From positions 620,001 to 684,000 of the forward strand of contig NZ_CP080327.1 of NCBI RefSeq assembly GCF_019443285.1: 64,000 bases of DNA, written 5' to 3'. Below are positions 44,954 through 54,372 of the stretch, one piece after another; position 1 is the stretch's first letter; each line of letters starts with the position of its first letter. Made by a program: the position numbers and the translations under genes. The notes under the pieces were generated by a model. That model was not told where the DNA came from and searched no databases. It was given only the letters and a program-made list of their open reading frames with translations. This DNA is from Aquisediminimonas profunda (lineage in GTDB: Bacteria; Pseudomonadota; Alphaproteobacteria; Sphingomonadales; Sphingomonadaceae).

Positions 44954-46261
44954 ATGGCGCGCCGCTGCCGATTTTGCAGGGCGATCGCGCGGTCGCTCTT
45001 GGCGTGCATGCTGCTCGTCCCGGGGGTCGTCTCGGCGCAAACCTACGCGCCTTTGCTCGACACCGACATTCCGGTGGCCATGCCGAGCCAGCGCAACCGC
45101 ACCGTACTGGAACGGCCGCATCCGGAACTGGCGCCACTGGGCGTGACGGCCGGCGGGTTCCGCCTTTATCCCGTAGTCGGACTTGAAGCGGGCTATACGA
45201 GCAATGCCTTGGGCTCCGCTGCTGGTGCCCGGCAGGACGCCATCCTGTCATTCAATCCCGCTGTGCGGGTTGAAAGCCAATGGTCACGCCATGCCCTGAG
45301 CGCTGGCCTGGACTATGATGCCCGGCGCTATGCGAACGTGACCGCAAAGAACCAGGACGGCTGGCGCACCCGCGCCGAAGGCCGTCTGGACATTCACGGG
45401 GACTCCAACCTTCTCGCGTCCCTGACCTATGAGCGGACGTTCGAGGACCAGTATGTTGGCTCTTTCCCAGCCAATGCAGGAGCCTCGATTGCCGTGCGGC
45501 GCTCTGCCGCCCTGCTGCGGGGCACGTTCGTGGCAAACAGGCTGAGGCTGCTCGCGAGCGGCGACGTCAACCGCTTCGACTATGCAGACAGTCGCACATT
45601 GGCCGGTGCTCCGCTCGATCAGGACTATCGGGACCGCAAGGTCTATCGGGCGAGCACGCGCGCCGAATATCTTTTCGCTGCCGACAGTTCGGCGTTTGTG
45701 CAAATGACCTATCGGCGGACGCGTTATGACGTCAGGACAAGCGGCCTGACCGACCGGACGAGCAAGGAATATCGGATTGTCGCCGGCTTTGTGTCTGACG
45801 TCACGCCCGTCATCCGCGCGGCTGCGGGTATAGGCTATGCGAACCGGCGTTATGATCAGCCCGGAATTCGCCCCGTACGCGACCTGGTGGCTGATGTACG
45901 GGTCGATTGGAACGTGACCGCGCTGACCACAGTGTCGTTCGTTGGCCGACGCGGCATCGAAGAAGCAATCGAACCCAATGCCGCCGGATATGTCGCAACC
46001 AAGGTTGGCATCCGTGCGGATCACGAACTGCTGCGCAATCTCCTGCTTGACCTTGGCGTTGATCGCGAGCGCGACAAATTCAAGGGAATCGCCCGCAATG
46101 ACAGGCTCACCCGCGTGAGTGCCGGTGCGTCGTATACCATGTCTCGTAACGTCCTGCTCACCCCTCGGCTCGAATATGTCCGGCGCAGGAGTGAAGGCGC
46201 ATTCCCGGGGCCCAGCTTCAAGGAGGTCCGATTTGCCCTGCGCGCGTCATTTCGAATCTGA
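44954..46261 (+). CDS. Outer-membrane beta-barrel protein (BBP2-like)
   Basis: 435 residues. A signal peptide (about 1-29, ending VVSAQ) is followed by alternating hydrophobic/polar strands with aromatic ends from YPVVGLEAGYTSNALG onward, then FRLYP, and a C-terminal strand RFALRASFRI. This fits a 14-18-strand outer-membrane barrel of the BBP2_2 (PF10082) kind found in Sphingomonadales polysaccharide loci. It begins one base after the stop of the wza-like gene, so the pair is co-translated. It probably supplies the outer-membrane channel that the short Wza lacks. Confidence 0.85.
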   Translation: MARRCRFCRAIARSLLACMLLVPGVVSAQTYAPLLDTDIPVAMPSQRNRTVLERPHPELAPLGVTAGGFRLYPVVGLEAGYTSNALGSAAGARQDAILSFNPAVRVESQWSRHALSAGLDYDARRYANVTAKNQDGWRTRAEGRLDIHGDSNLLASLTYERTFEDQYVGSFPANAGASIAVRRSAALLRGTFVANRLRLLASGDVNRFDYADSRTLAGAPLDQDYRDRKVYRASTRAEYLFAADSSAFVQMTYRRTRYDVRTSGLTDRTSKEYRIVAGFVSDVTPVIRAAAGIGYANRRYDQPGIRPVRDLVADVRVDWNVTALTTVSFVGRRGIEEAIEPNAAGYVATKVGIRADHELLRNLLLDLGVDRERDKFKGIARNDRLTRVSAGASYTMSRNVLLTPRLEYVRRRSEGAFPGPSFKEVRFALRASFRI

Positions 46262-46315
46262 TCCATGCATCGTCCCGCCCCAACCCCTCTCGCTTAACTG
46301 ACCACGGAGACCCCA

Positions 46316-48430
46316 ATGTACCAAGACAGGATTGTAAGGGTCGAAGAACGGCAGGACCTTGCGGGCATATTCTCGAGATTCAGGCGGCACCTGCCTTTGG
46401 GCGGGACAATCGTCTTCGCCTGTCTCGTCCTTGCTGTCCTGGCCACACAGTTCCTGCCCAAGAAATATACCGGGCGGGTCCAGCTCGCCTTTGCGCCGCA
46501 GGGTTCGCTCATCAAGAATATCGCAGATCCGGGATTGAGCGATGCAGCGCGCGAGGCGGAGATCGAAGCGCAACTGCAATTTGCGCGGTCGCTGGCCGTG
46601 GCCAATCCGGTCGTCAAGTCGCTTGGCCTTTCAAGGGATCCCGAGATTGCCGCCAAAGCCAGTCGCTTCAAATCCGGGGGTGCCGACGCAGTAGCAGCGG
46701 CGGTTCTTCAGGATGTCAGTGCGCGGCGCGTGGGTCAGACACCTCTGATTGAGCTGACCTACACATCCAGCGACCCGATTAAGGCCGCCAAGATCGCCAA
46801 TGCCATTGCAGACAGCTACCTGCAGAACCAGGTGGCGCAAAAGCTCGCCCAGTCGAAATCGACGCTTGACCGTCTGGACTCGCGGGTGGAGCTTCTGCGG
46901 CAGCAAGCGGAAGCAGCCGATGCGGCGGTCGCGGACTTCAGGGTGCGCAACAACCTGATCGGCAACCCCGATTCCATGGCGCTCGAGCAGGAAATTTCCG
47001 CGATCAGCACCAGCCTGGCAGACGCCCGCGCCATTGCCGCTGAAGCCCAGTCGCGGCGTGCGGCGGCCAGCCGGTCAACCATCGTTGGCAGTAACAGCGG
47101 TCCGATCGACAACAGCACGCTCTCGAGCCTGCGGGCACAGCGCGCAGAAGTCGTCCGCAAGGTCGGTGCGCTGTCGGCGCGCTATGGCGACAAGCATCCG
47201 CTGATCATCGACGCCAAGGAAGAACTGGCGCGAATTGATGGAGAAATCGGCAATGAAATGCGCGGGCTTTCCGCCACGGCTGGGGCCGAATCGAACATCG
47301 CCGGTGCGCGAGCAGCCTCGCTGAGTGCCAGTCTCGGGGCCGCGCGTGCACGGCTTGCCGCCAATGTGCGCGGTGGAGTCGGTCTGGCAGAGCTTGAACG
47401 CAGGGCCGAAATCGCGCGGCAGCAATACCAGAATCTCTTGACCGCACGCGGCCAGGAAACAGCGCGTCGCGCCCTGTTCCAACCGGATTCGCGGCTTGTT
47501 TCGCCCGCCACGCCCCCGCTGTCCGCCAGTTCTCCGAACCTGATCGTCAATCTCGTGCTCGGCCTTGCCCTTGGCCTTGGCCTTGCGCTGGCAACCGCCT
47601 TCTTCCGGGAGCGCTGGTCGCAAAGCCTCAACACGATTGACGATATCGACCGATTGCTGGGGGTCGAGTTCCTCAATTCGGTGCCAACCCTGTCGTCGGC
47701 AGTCGACCAGCCGAAGACGCGCGACCCGGCAGAAGCCGTCATCCTGCATCCCCTGTCTTCCTATGCCGAGGCTTTCCGCAGCCTTGCAACGACCCTGCTT
47801 TACCGGGCCCGCGAACCCGGAAATGGTCGCGGCAAGGTGATCGGGATTACCTCGTCGCTACCAAAGGAGGGCAAGACGACGACGTCGATTGCGGTTGCAC
47901 GCGTGCTGGCCCTGTCCGGCAAGAAGGTCGCGATACTCGACGCCGATCTCCGCCGCCGTTCGATCACACAGACGCTCGCGCCACAGGCGGCGGTCGGCTG
48001 GGTCGAGGTTGTGGGCGGGTCTGCCCAATTGAAGGACATCATGATCGTCGATGGTACGGGCGCAACGCTTGTCCCGGCGGCATTCAATGCGCATCTGGTC
48101 GCAAGCCCGTTCACAGGCCCCGCGTTCGATGAACTGGTCGAAACACTACGCCGCTCATTCGATGTGATTGTCGTCGATACGGCGCCCGTGCTGGCCGTCG
48201 ATGACACGCGGGTCCTGCTGAAGCATCTCGATACGCTGGCGATGCTGGCGCGCTGGCGGCAGACGCCGGTGAAGGCCATCCGCGCCGCGCTCCACCAGGT
48301 GCGCACCGTCGGCGGATCCGTTTCCGGCGTCGCAATGACCATGGTCGACCTCAAGAACCAGGCACGGTCCGGCTATGGCGACGCTTCAGACTATTATGGC
48401 GACATGAAGGATTATTACGCGACCGAGTGA
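46316..48430 (+). CDS. Wzz/Wzc-type chain-length regulator with fused BY-kinase
   Basis: 704 residues. An N-terminal helix (about 30-50) and a periplasmic Wzz domain (to about 410) with a long coiled-coil middle (LDSRVELLRQQAEAADAAVA) are followed by a second helix at about 408-430. The cytosolic tyrosine kinase follows: Walker A at about 512-522 (SSLPKEGKTTT), Walker A-prime VAILDAD near residue 540, Walker B VIVVDTAP near 618. The C-terminus is Tyr-rich (YGDASDYYGDMKDYYATE), the usual autophosphorylation tail. It controls chain length and export together with the Wza-like protein. GGAG is seven bases before the ATG. Confidence 0.92.
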   Translation: MYQDRIVRVEERQDLAGIFSRFRRHLPLGGTIVFACLVLAVLATQFLPKKYTGRVQLAFAPQGSLIKNIADPGLSDAAREAEIEAQLQFARSLAVANPVVKSLGLSRDPEIAAKASRFKSGGADAVAAAVLQDVSARRVGQTPLIELTYTSSDPIKAAKIANAIADSYLQNQVAQKLAQSKSTLDRLDSRVELLRQQAEAADAAVADFRVRNNLIGNPDSMALEQEISAISTSLADARAIAAEAQSRRAAASRSTIVGSNSGPIDNSTLSSLRAQRAEVVRKVGALSARYGDKHPLIIDAKEELARIDGEIGNEMRGLSATAGAESNIAGARAASLSASLGAARARLAANVRGGVGLAELERRAEIARQQYQNLLTARGQETARRALFQPDSRLVSPATPPLSASSPNLIVNLVLGLALGLGLALATAFFRERWSQSLNTIDDIDRLLGVEFLNSVPTLSSAVDQPKTRDPAEAVILHPLSSYAEAFRSLATTLLYRAREPGNGRGKVIGITSSLPKEGKTTTSIAVARVLALSGKKVAILDADLRRRSITQTLAPQAAVGWVEVVGGSAQLKDIMIVDGTGATLVPAAFNAHLVASPFTGPAFDELVETLRRSFDVIVVDTAPVLAVDDTRVLLKHLDTLAMLARWRQTPVKAIRAALHQVRTVGGSVSGVAMTMVDLKNQARSGYGDASDYYGDMKDYYATE

Positions 48431-49809
48431 AAAGGCCGCACAACGAGGAAAGTTCAGTGACGCAAACGTCGCTCCAGATGGGTCTTGTGCCCGGCCCGAC
48501 AGCACGGCAGCCATTCCCGGGCCGCATCCTTGCGCCGATCGAGCGGCGGATTGGTCGGCTGGCGATGGCCCGTCTCTATTCGGTGTTTGATCAGGGCGCA
48601 TCCGGCCTGGCGAATATCCTCGCTCTGGCCATCCTCGGCCGTGCCTTGCCGATTGAACAGTTCGGTGCCCTCGGGATGATGATCGGCCTGCACTATTTTG
48701 TCGCGGGATTTCATCGGTCCGCGATCGTCCTGCCCTTCCTGACTGTTCATCAAGACGATCCGACCAGCGAGTCCTCCCATGCCGATAGCTCCTCATGGTG
48801 GTGGCTTGCCGCGATCGGAGGCCTGTTGCTGGGGGCTGCTCTTGCGACGATCGCCGGGCTCATCCATCTGTTTCAGGAGGGTGTTCCCGAAGCAGCATGG
48901 TTGATCCAGCCCTTGCTTCTCGCCGCATTCGTGACACCGGCAATGCTCGCTGCCGAATTCACGCGCCGCTGGCTGTTCCAGATCGCGCGTGCCGATCTCG
49001 TTGCACTTTTCGCGTTCGTCTACTTCTGCATTCTGGTCGGCAGCGCAATCATTGCGGCAGGCGCAAGCCCCGACGCGAGTGCGGGCGCCTGTGGCTGGGC
49101 CGCGGCAAGCCTTGGCTCTGCAATTCCAGCGCTCTTCGTGCTTCGCCCGACCCGTCCGCAGCGCCCTGGCCTCGCGAAGATTATCGCGGATCATCGCGCC
49201 GAGGCCCGCTGGCTGGCGTGGGCAAATCTACCCTATGCGGTCTATGGCAGTGCCACGATTGTCGTCCTCATCGGGGCAATCATCGGCCCTGTTGCAGCCG
49301 GTGTCTTTACGGCGGCGCGCACCTTGACCAATCCCGCCATGAGCATCGTCTCGGCAATCGATTCAACCGACAAGCCGCGCGCGACCCGCGCGCTTGCGGA
49401 ACATGGCGCGGCTGGACTGCATGACGCCATTGCGCGAACGCGCAAACTGATCGCCATTGCGACGGGCCTTTACTTGGCCGCCATCGCGATCTGGGCAGGC
49501 CCGATCACGGATTTTGCCTTCCGCGGACGATATGCGGACGTCACAACCGACGTCCGCCTCCTTGCCTTTGCGTTCTTTCTGGCGGGGCTCAACCAGCCGT
49601 CGGAGACGCGCCTGATTGTCCTCAAGGCCGGTCGGACCCTGCTTCAGGTCCGCACGATATCGGCCATCTTTGCCCTTTCCGTGCTGCTGCTTTCTGCCCG
49701 CTGGGGCATCGCAGGCATGGCTGCGGCCGTTGCTGCCGTTCAGGCCTTCAACCTTCTTCTCCTTTTCGCCGCAGAACGGCGCGTTGCGTCAAAGGATACA
49801 CGTCGATGA
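48427..49809 (+). CDS. Wzx-like flippase (third copy)
   Basis: 460 residues, about twelve hydrophobic segments. The N-terminal region GASGLANILALAILGRALP followed by EQFGALGMMIGL is the MOP-family signature. The start is a GTG that overlaps the Wzc-like stop (GTGA), tying it to the export operon. It should be the flippase for the polymer exported by 44383-48430. Its cytosolic N-terminal tail of about 50 residues is longer than usual. Four-base overlap with the GT2 gene. Confidence 0.85.
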   Translation: MKRPHNEESSVTQTSLQMGLVPGPTARQPFPGRILAPIERRIGRLAMARLYSVFDQGASGLANILALAILGRALPIEQFGALGMMIGLHYFVAGFHRSAIVLPFLTVHQDDPTSESSHADSSSWWWLAAIGGLLLGAALATIAGLIHLFQEGVPEAAWLIQPLLLAAFVTPAMLAAEFTRRWLFQIARADLVALFAFVYFCILVGSAIIAAGASPDASAGACGWAAASLGSAIPALFVLRPTRPQRPGLAKIIADHRAEARWLAWANLPYAVYGSATIVVLIGAIIGPVAAGVFTAARTLTNPAMSIVSAIDSTDKPRATRALAEHGAAGLHDAIARTRKLIAIATGLYLAAIAIWAGPITDFAFRGRYADVTTDVRLLAFAFFLAGLNQPSETRLIVLKAGRTLLQVRTISAIFALSVLLLSARWGIAGMAAAVAAVQAFNLLLLFAAERRVASKDTRR

Positions 49810-50705
49810 ACAACGACCTGCGGTTCTCGATCGTCGTCCTGACCTTTGCGCGGGAAGCCATCCTTGCCGACACACTCGACCGGCTGGCCGGCCACCTTGA
49901 AGGCCGGACGGATTATGAGCTGCTCCTGGTCGACAACAATCCCGAAGACTTCAGCCGCTCGGCACAGCTGGCGCGATTCAACCTGGCCAAGGTGATCTGG
50001 GACGGGCGCAACAAGGGCGTTGCCGCACGCAATCTGGGCTTCGACATGGCCCGCGGCGAATATGTTATCCTTCTGGACGACGATGTCTTTGTCGACACGC
50101 CCGATTTTCTCGACCGCTTCGCTGCAGCCTTTGATGCCGATGACCGTCTGGGGGCCGTGACCACCCGCAAATATGTGCGCGGCGAAACGCGGCGTCGGCT
50201 CGACCTGATCCCCCATACGGACAAGTCGGTGGATCTCACGCGTCCCTTCTACACCTTCCGCTTCGTTGGCGGTTGCGTCGGGTTCCGGACGCAGATGCTC
50301 CGCGACGTGGGCGGATTCCTGCCGGATTTCTTTTACGGCCTTGAGGAAGTGGAGCTGGCATACCGGATCATCGATGGTGGGTGGAAGATCCGGTATGAGC
50401 CGGATATTGTCTCCGAAGAGCTCGAGCATCCGGCCGGCCGGAGGCCGAAACGGGACGTCCAGACCGACCGGCTGGCAAACAAGTACATCATCTCCTACTT
50501 GCGCATGCCGCAGCCCTGGCTGCTGCTCAACATGGTCGCCTTCACGCCTTACCTCCTCTATTTTGCGCGCGGCGAGGCAAGCGTCGGGCGGGCCGTTCGC
50601 CAGTTCGCGACCTGGCTCCGCAAGTCGGACCGCCCACGCAGGCGACCGATCGGCAAGGAGGCGACGCGCTATATCCGGGCTTGCGGCGGCTCGACATGGC
50701 GCTGA
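49806..50705 (+). CDS. Family 2 glycosyltransferase
   Basis: 299 residues. The GT-A domain has FSIVVLTFAREAILADTLDRL near residue 6-26, the DGRNKGVAARNLGF pocket near residue 60, and LLDDDVFVDTPDF near residue 90, whose DDD is the metal-binding motif. YGLEEVELAYRIIDGGW near residue 177 is the acceptor-side block (the ED-type acidic pair). One hydrophobic C-terminal segment is present. It acts in the cytosol on the lipid-linked repeat. Four-base overlap with the flippase gene upstream. Confidence 0.9.
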   Translation: MNNDLRFSIVVLTFAREAILADTLDRLAGHLEGRTDYELLLVDNNPEDFSRSAQLARFNLAKVIWDGRNKGVAARNLGFDMARGEYVILLDDDVFVDTPDFLDRFAAAFDADDRLGAVTTRKYVRGETRRRLDLIPHTDKSVDLTRPFYTFRFVGGCVGFRTQMLRDVGGFLPDFFYGLEEVELAYRIIDGGWKIRYEPDIVSEELEHPAGRRPKRDVQTDRLANKYIISYLRMPQPWLLLNMVAFTPYLLYFARGEASVGRAVRQFATWLRKSDRPRRRPIGKEATRYIRACGGSTWR

Positions 50706-51589
50706 GGCATGTCCTGATCACAGCGTCTGTCGCCCTGTCACTGCCAACCCTGGCGTGCGCCGATTCCATGCCCGCGCATCGGCTCGACCGATCAGGCCTA
50801 AAGCTAGTCTTCGATGAATCCTTTGATCGCCCGCCAAGCTTCTGGGATCCGGACAGAGGCGTGCAGGGCCGCTGGAAGACAAATTATTTTTTCGGCGAAC
50901 AGGATGCCGATCACCCCAAGGGCTGGACGTCCCGCACACTCGAGCCAAATGGCGAGCTTCAATATTATGCGCGGCCCGGGGACGTGCCGGCAGCCTTTGT
51001 CTGGAAGGGCGGTGTCCTTTCACTCGTGGCGCAACCCAATTCCGATCCCGCGGATCGGCTCAGGCATGGGCTGCCTTTCGTTTCGGGACTCATCACAACG
51101 GAAAAGAGCTTCCGCCTTGATGAGGGATATTTCGAAGCCCGCATGGCCTTCCCGCAAGGAAAGGGCCTGTGGCCAGCCTTCTGGCTGCTCCCCGCGCCTG
51201 CCCTAGAGGCGGGAAAGCCAACGAATCCCGGCGGTCAGGAAATCGATATTGTCGAATCGATCGGAGAGCCGGGCCGGATCTACCAGACGGTGTTCACCGA
51301 CACGGATGGCACGAAGGTCAAAAACGACCGGGCCTTTGAAACACATGCCGACCTTGGACAATTCCATGTCTATGGCGTGCTCGTCACCAAGTCGGACATC
51401 ATCTGGTATTTCGATGATGTCGAAGTGCGGCGCGTTGCCAATATCGATTTTCACAGGCCCGCCTACCTCCTGCTCAATCTGGCTGTCGGCGGAGACTGGC
51501 CCGGCGCGCCTGATGCGGGGACAAAATTCCCGGCCGCAATGCGCATCGACTGGGTTCGCGCATACCGGGTGAAAGGCAGTGCGTCATGA
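50696..51589 (+). CDS. Secreted family 16 glycoside hydrolase
   Basis: 297 residues from the ATG at 50696, overlapping the GT2 end by ten bases; an in-frame ATG at 50681 is five codons longer. A signal peptide (about 1-22) is followed by a beta-jelly-roll. The catalytic motif is EIDIVE at residues 182-187: E182 nucleophile, E187 acid/base, D184 between. GLWPAFWLLPAP precedes it. GH16 enzymes cut beta-1,3/1,4-glucans, agar-like or succinoglycan-type polymers, and ExsH/ExoK trim exopolysaccharide. It probably acts in the periplasm or outside on the polymer made here. Confidence 0.9.
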   Translation: MALRHVLITASVALSLPTLACADSMPAHRLDRSGLKLVFDESFDRPPSFWDPDRGVQGRWKTNYFFGEQDADHPKGWTSRTLEPNGELQYYARPGDVPAAFVWKGGVLSLVAQPNSDPADRLRHGLPFVSGLITTEKSFRLDEGYFEARMAFPQGKGLWPAFWLLPAPALEAGKPTNPGGQEIDIVESIGEPGRIYQTVFTDTDGTKVKNDRAFETHADLGQFHVYGVLVTKSDIIWYFDDVEVRRVANIDFHRPAYLLLNLAVGGDWPGAPDAGTKFPAAMRIDWVRAYRVKGSAS

Positions 51590-53301
51590 TTGCCGATGCG
51601 CGCTCAGCAGGACTCCCCGATCGGCTCGAGGCAGATCTGCTCATCATCGGCGCGGGTGCTGCCGGGATCACGCTCGCGCTCTCCCTCGCCAACTCCGGTC
51701 TGGACATTATCATCGCCGAGGCGGGCGGGCCCAAATATTCGGCCGCCGCACAGGCCTTCTATTCGGGCGAAGCGGTCGAGCCCGAGGGCCATAGTCCGGT
51801 CGACATGTATCGACGGCGGGTGTTCGGAGGATCAACGACGCTCTGGGGCGGGCGATGCATTCCCTTTGAGGCGATCGATTTCGAAGATCGGCCCTGGATG
51901 GATCACGCTTCCTGGCCCATTGGCCACAAGGATGTCGCGACGCACATCCCGCGCGCAATGGAGATTCTGGAGGCTGGTCTGCCGGAATTCGAAGCGGGTG
52001 AAGCCCTGTGCGGGCCTGCGCCAATGGTCGACGGCATCATCGACGAAGACGTGCTGCTCGACCGAATCGAGCGCTTCAGCAAGCCTACGAATTTTGGTGC
52101 GCGTTACAGGGTCGAACTGGCAAACGCCCCCAATATCCGTCTTTTCACCAACGCGGCCACAACCCGGATCTTGCTGGAAAATGACGGATCGGCCGGGGGC
52201 GCCATCTTCGATGCGGGCGGCAAGCCCGTGACGATTGTCGCCCGGCGCGTGGTGATCGCGGCGGGCGGGATCGAGACGCCCCGGCTTCTGCTCGCGGGCA
52301 GCCCCGCCCGACCGAACGGCATTGGCAACGAGCATGATCTGGTCGGAAGGTTTTACCAATGCCACCTCGAAGGGTCGGTCGGCACCCTGCATTTCCTGAC
52401 GTGCGCCGAAGAGGTGCGCCTCGGGTATGAACTGTCGCACGACGGCGTATATTGCCGACGCTATATCGCCCTTTCACCGCATGCTCAGCGCCGCCACCGG
52501 CTGGCTGGGCTCGTGGTTCGCCCCTCCCATCCCGGCATTGTCGATCCGGACCATCGCAGCCCGGTCCTTTCTGCCATGTACCTCGCAAAGGCGTTCATCG
52601 TGCCCGAATATGCACGCAAGATGACAGCGCTGGAGCATCAGGCCCGGGCCCGGCGCGGCGGTTCCGCAATTGCCTACCATGCCGCCCATCTCCGTAACAT
52701 CATTCTGGGTTCCCCAAGACTGACCGCCTTTGCTGCAGACTGGACACGACGTCGCATTCTTGCCAGCCGCAAGCTGCCGTCTGTCGTCCTTGCGGATCCG
52801 CGCGGCTTCTATCCGGCAGACATCAATGGCGAACAGGAGCCCAACCCCGAAAGCCGGATCACGCTGGGTTCGGACCGCGATGCCTTGGGGATGCCGAAAG
52901 TCCGCGTCGCGTGGCGCGCGACTGTGGAGGACTATCATCGGCTGCTTGTGGGACTGAGGCGAATCGAAGGTGCTTTCACACGGAGCAAATCCGTCCGGTT
53001 CGATCTGGCTGGCGTCACCGAAGCGACGCTCAGGGACATGATCGTTCCGATCGGCGGTCATCATATCGGCACGGCCCGCATGGCAAGCAGCGCACGCGAG
53101 GGCGTCTGCGATGCCAATGGCGAGGTCTTCTCTGTGCCCGGTCTCTTCATTGCAGGCGCAGCGGCCTTTCCGACATCGAGCTTTGCCAATCCGACGCTCA
53201 CACTCGTGGCTCTTTCCCTGAGGCTGGCCGACCATCTTCAGCGCGCACCCGTGCGGCCTGCCGTTATGATCCGGAAAGACGCGGGAGCCGTTCATGCGTG
53301 A
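51586..53301 (+). CDS. GMC-family FAD oxidoreductase (second copy)
   Basis: 571 residues. FAD-binding LLIIGAGAAGITLALSLANS occurs at about 18-37 with the second motif IIAEAGG. RRVFGGSTTLWGGRC (about 77-92) is the classic GMC FAD-attachment loop region, followed by AAGGIETPRLL. The C-terminus shows GGHHIGTARM (catalytic His) and FANPTLTLVALSLRLADHL, where Asn takes the usual second His/Asn position. It lacks the ferredoxin-like cysteine motif of the other GMC protein. Substrate unknown; sugar alcohol oxidation is inferred. Four-base overlap with the GH16 gene and eight bases with the acetyltransferase gene. Confidence 0.88.
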   Translation: MIADARSAGLPDRLEADLLIIGAGAAGITLALSLANSGLDIIIAEAGGPKYSAAAQAFYSGEAVEPEGHSPVDMYRRRVFGGSTTLWGGRCIPFEAIDFEDRPWMDHASWPIGHKDVATHIPRAMEILEAGLPEFEAGEALCGPAPMVDGIIDEDVLLDRIERFSKPTNFGARYRVELANAPNIRLFTNAATTRILLENDGSAGGAIFDAGGKPVTIVARRVVIAAGGIETPRLLLAGSPARPNGIGNEHDLVGRFYQCHLEGSVGTLHFLTCAEEVRLGYELSHDGVYCRRYIALSPHAQRRHRLAGLVVRPSHPGIVDPDHRSPVLSAMYLAKAFIVPEYARKMTALEHQARARRGGSAIAYHAAHLRNIILGSPRLTAFAADWTRRRILASRKLPSVVLADPRGFYPADINGEQEPNPESRITLGSDRDALGMPKVRVAWRATVEDYHRLLVGLRRIEGAFTRSKSVRFDLAGVTEATLRDMIVPIGGHHIGTARMASSAREGVCDANGEVFSVPGLFIAGAAAFPTSSFANPTLTLVALSLRLADHLQRAPVRPAVMIRKDAGAVHA

Positions 53302-53833
53302 AGCCCTGACGCGCGACGCCCAGATGTTCTTCTCGCGCTGGGGCACCTCGCGCAAGCCGCGCTGGATGCTGTGGGGACGACTGCTCCTTCTCACGCCCGG
53401 ATTCCAGCTCGTCTTCTGGCTTCGGGTCCAGCGTGCTCTCAAGACTGTTCCGGTCGTCGGCCCAGCGCTCCGCAGGTGTCTCTGGTATGTGACGACAATC
53501 TGGTTCTCGTGCGATGTGGATCCGGAAGTCGAGATCGGGCCCGGGCTCTATCTGCCTCACCCGCTCGGCATCGTGATCGGCGGCGGCGTGAAGATCGGGT
53601 CGAACGTCTCGATCCTCCAGAATGTCACGCTGGGCCGCGTGGCGACCGAACACTTCGATCCGACATTGGGTGATCATGTGGAAATCGGCGCCGGGGCCGT
53701 GGTGCTGGGTGCAATCCATGTCGGGTCGGGATCGAAGGTGGGTGCCAACAGTGTGGTGCTGCGTGACGTGCCAGCCGGCGCAGTCGCCGTCGGCGTGCCC
53801 GCCCGCATCATCATGCCCGGAGCGCGGTCATGA
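53294..53833 (+). CDS. Serine-acetyltransferase-like hexapeptide acyltransferase, tandem copy A
   Basis: 179 residues. N-terminal hydrophobic segment [16 protein letters not shown] (about 34-49), then left-handed beta-helix repeats from [20 protein letters not shown] (H of the HP pair is the likely catalytic His) to [19 protein letters not shown]. CysE has an extra N-terminal helical domain that is missing here, so this is a WcaB/EpsC-like size. It probably transfers acetyl from acetyl-CoA to a sugar hydroxyl. It closely matches copy B (53830-54363), for example in SRKPRWML and [16 protein letters not shown]. Overlaps the GMC gene by eight bases. Confidence 0.9.
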   Translation: MREALTRDAQMFFSRWGTSRKPRWMLWGRLLLLTPGFQLVFWLRVQRALKTVPVVGPALRRCLWYVTTIWFSCDVDPEVEIGPGLYLPHPLGIVIGGGVKIGSNVSILQNVTLGRVATEHFDPTLGDHVEIGAGAVVLGAIHVGSGSKVGANSVVLRDVPAGAVAVGVPARIIMPGARS

Positions 53834-54363
53834 CACTGGCCCGGGACATGGACATTTTCCTGTTGCGACTCGGCGCGTCCCGCAAGCCGCGCTGGATGCT
53901 GTCGCTGAGGCTCTTCCTCCTAACCCCGGGCTTCCAGTTTGTCTTTTGGCTGCGCCTCCAGCGCAAGGTCGGAGCTATCCCGCTTGCCGGTCCGGTCCTG
54001 CGACGAATCCTCTGGTATGGCACCCGCGTCTGCTTCGCGAGCGACGTCGACACTCAGGCGCGCCTTGGATCGGGTCTCTATATGCCACACCCCTTCGGCA
54101 TCGTGATCGGAGCCGGCGTTCGGATTGGCGAGAATGTCGCCATCCTGCAGCGCGTGACGCTCGGGCGGGCTGGCCTTGATCATGTCTATCCCGTGATCGG
54201 CAATGGTGTGGAGATCGGAGCCGGGGCGTCCATTCTTGGCGCAATTCACATCGGCGATGGTGCCCGGATCGGTGCCAACAGCGTCGTTCTCAAGGATGTG
54301 CCTGCAGGAGCCATCGCTGTCGGGGCGCCAGCACGCGTGATCCTGCGCGCAGCAACAGGTTGA
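53830..54363 (+). CDS. Serine-acetyltransferase-like hexapeptide acyltransferase, tandem copy B
   Basis: 177 residues, colinear with copy A along its whole length: [84 protein letters not shown] local gene duplication is therefore likely. The catalytic His is in YMPHPFG near residue 81, and the nucleotide-binding end is the VPAGAIAVG turn. Four-base overlap with copy A. Like copy A it probably O-acetylates a sugar; different acceptors for the two copies are likely but unproven. Confidence 0.9.
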   Translation: MTLARDMDIFLLRLGASRKPRWMLSLRLFLLTPGFQFVFWLRLQRKVGAIPLAGPVLRRILWYGTRVCFASDVDTQARLGSGLYMPHPFGIVIGAGVRIGENVAILQRVTLGRAGLDHVYPVIGNGVEIGAGASILGAIHIGDGARIGANSVVLKDVPAGAIAVGAPARVILRAATG

Positions 54364-54372
54364 GGAGGTCGC

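Noticed and set aside
52474-53442. 322-codon minus-strand ORF over the second GMC gene
   Set aside because: Shadow of a recognised gene, with no conserved motif.
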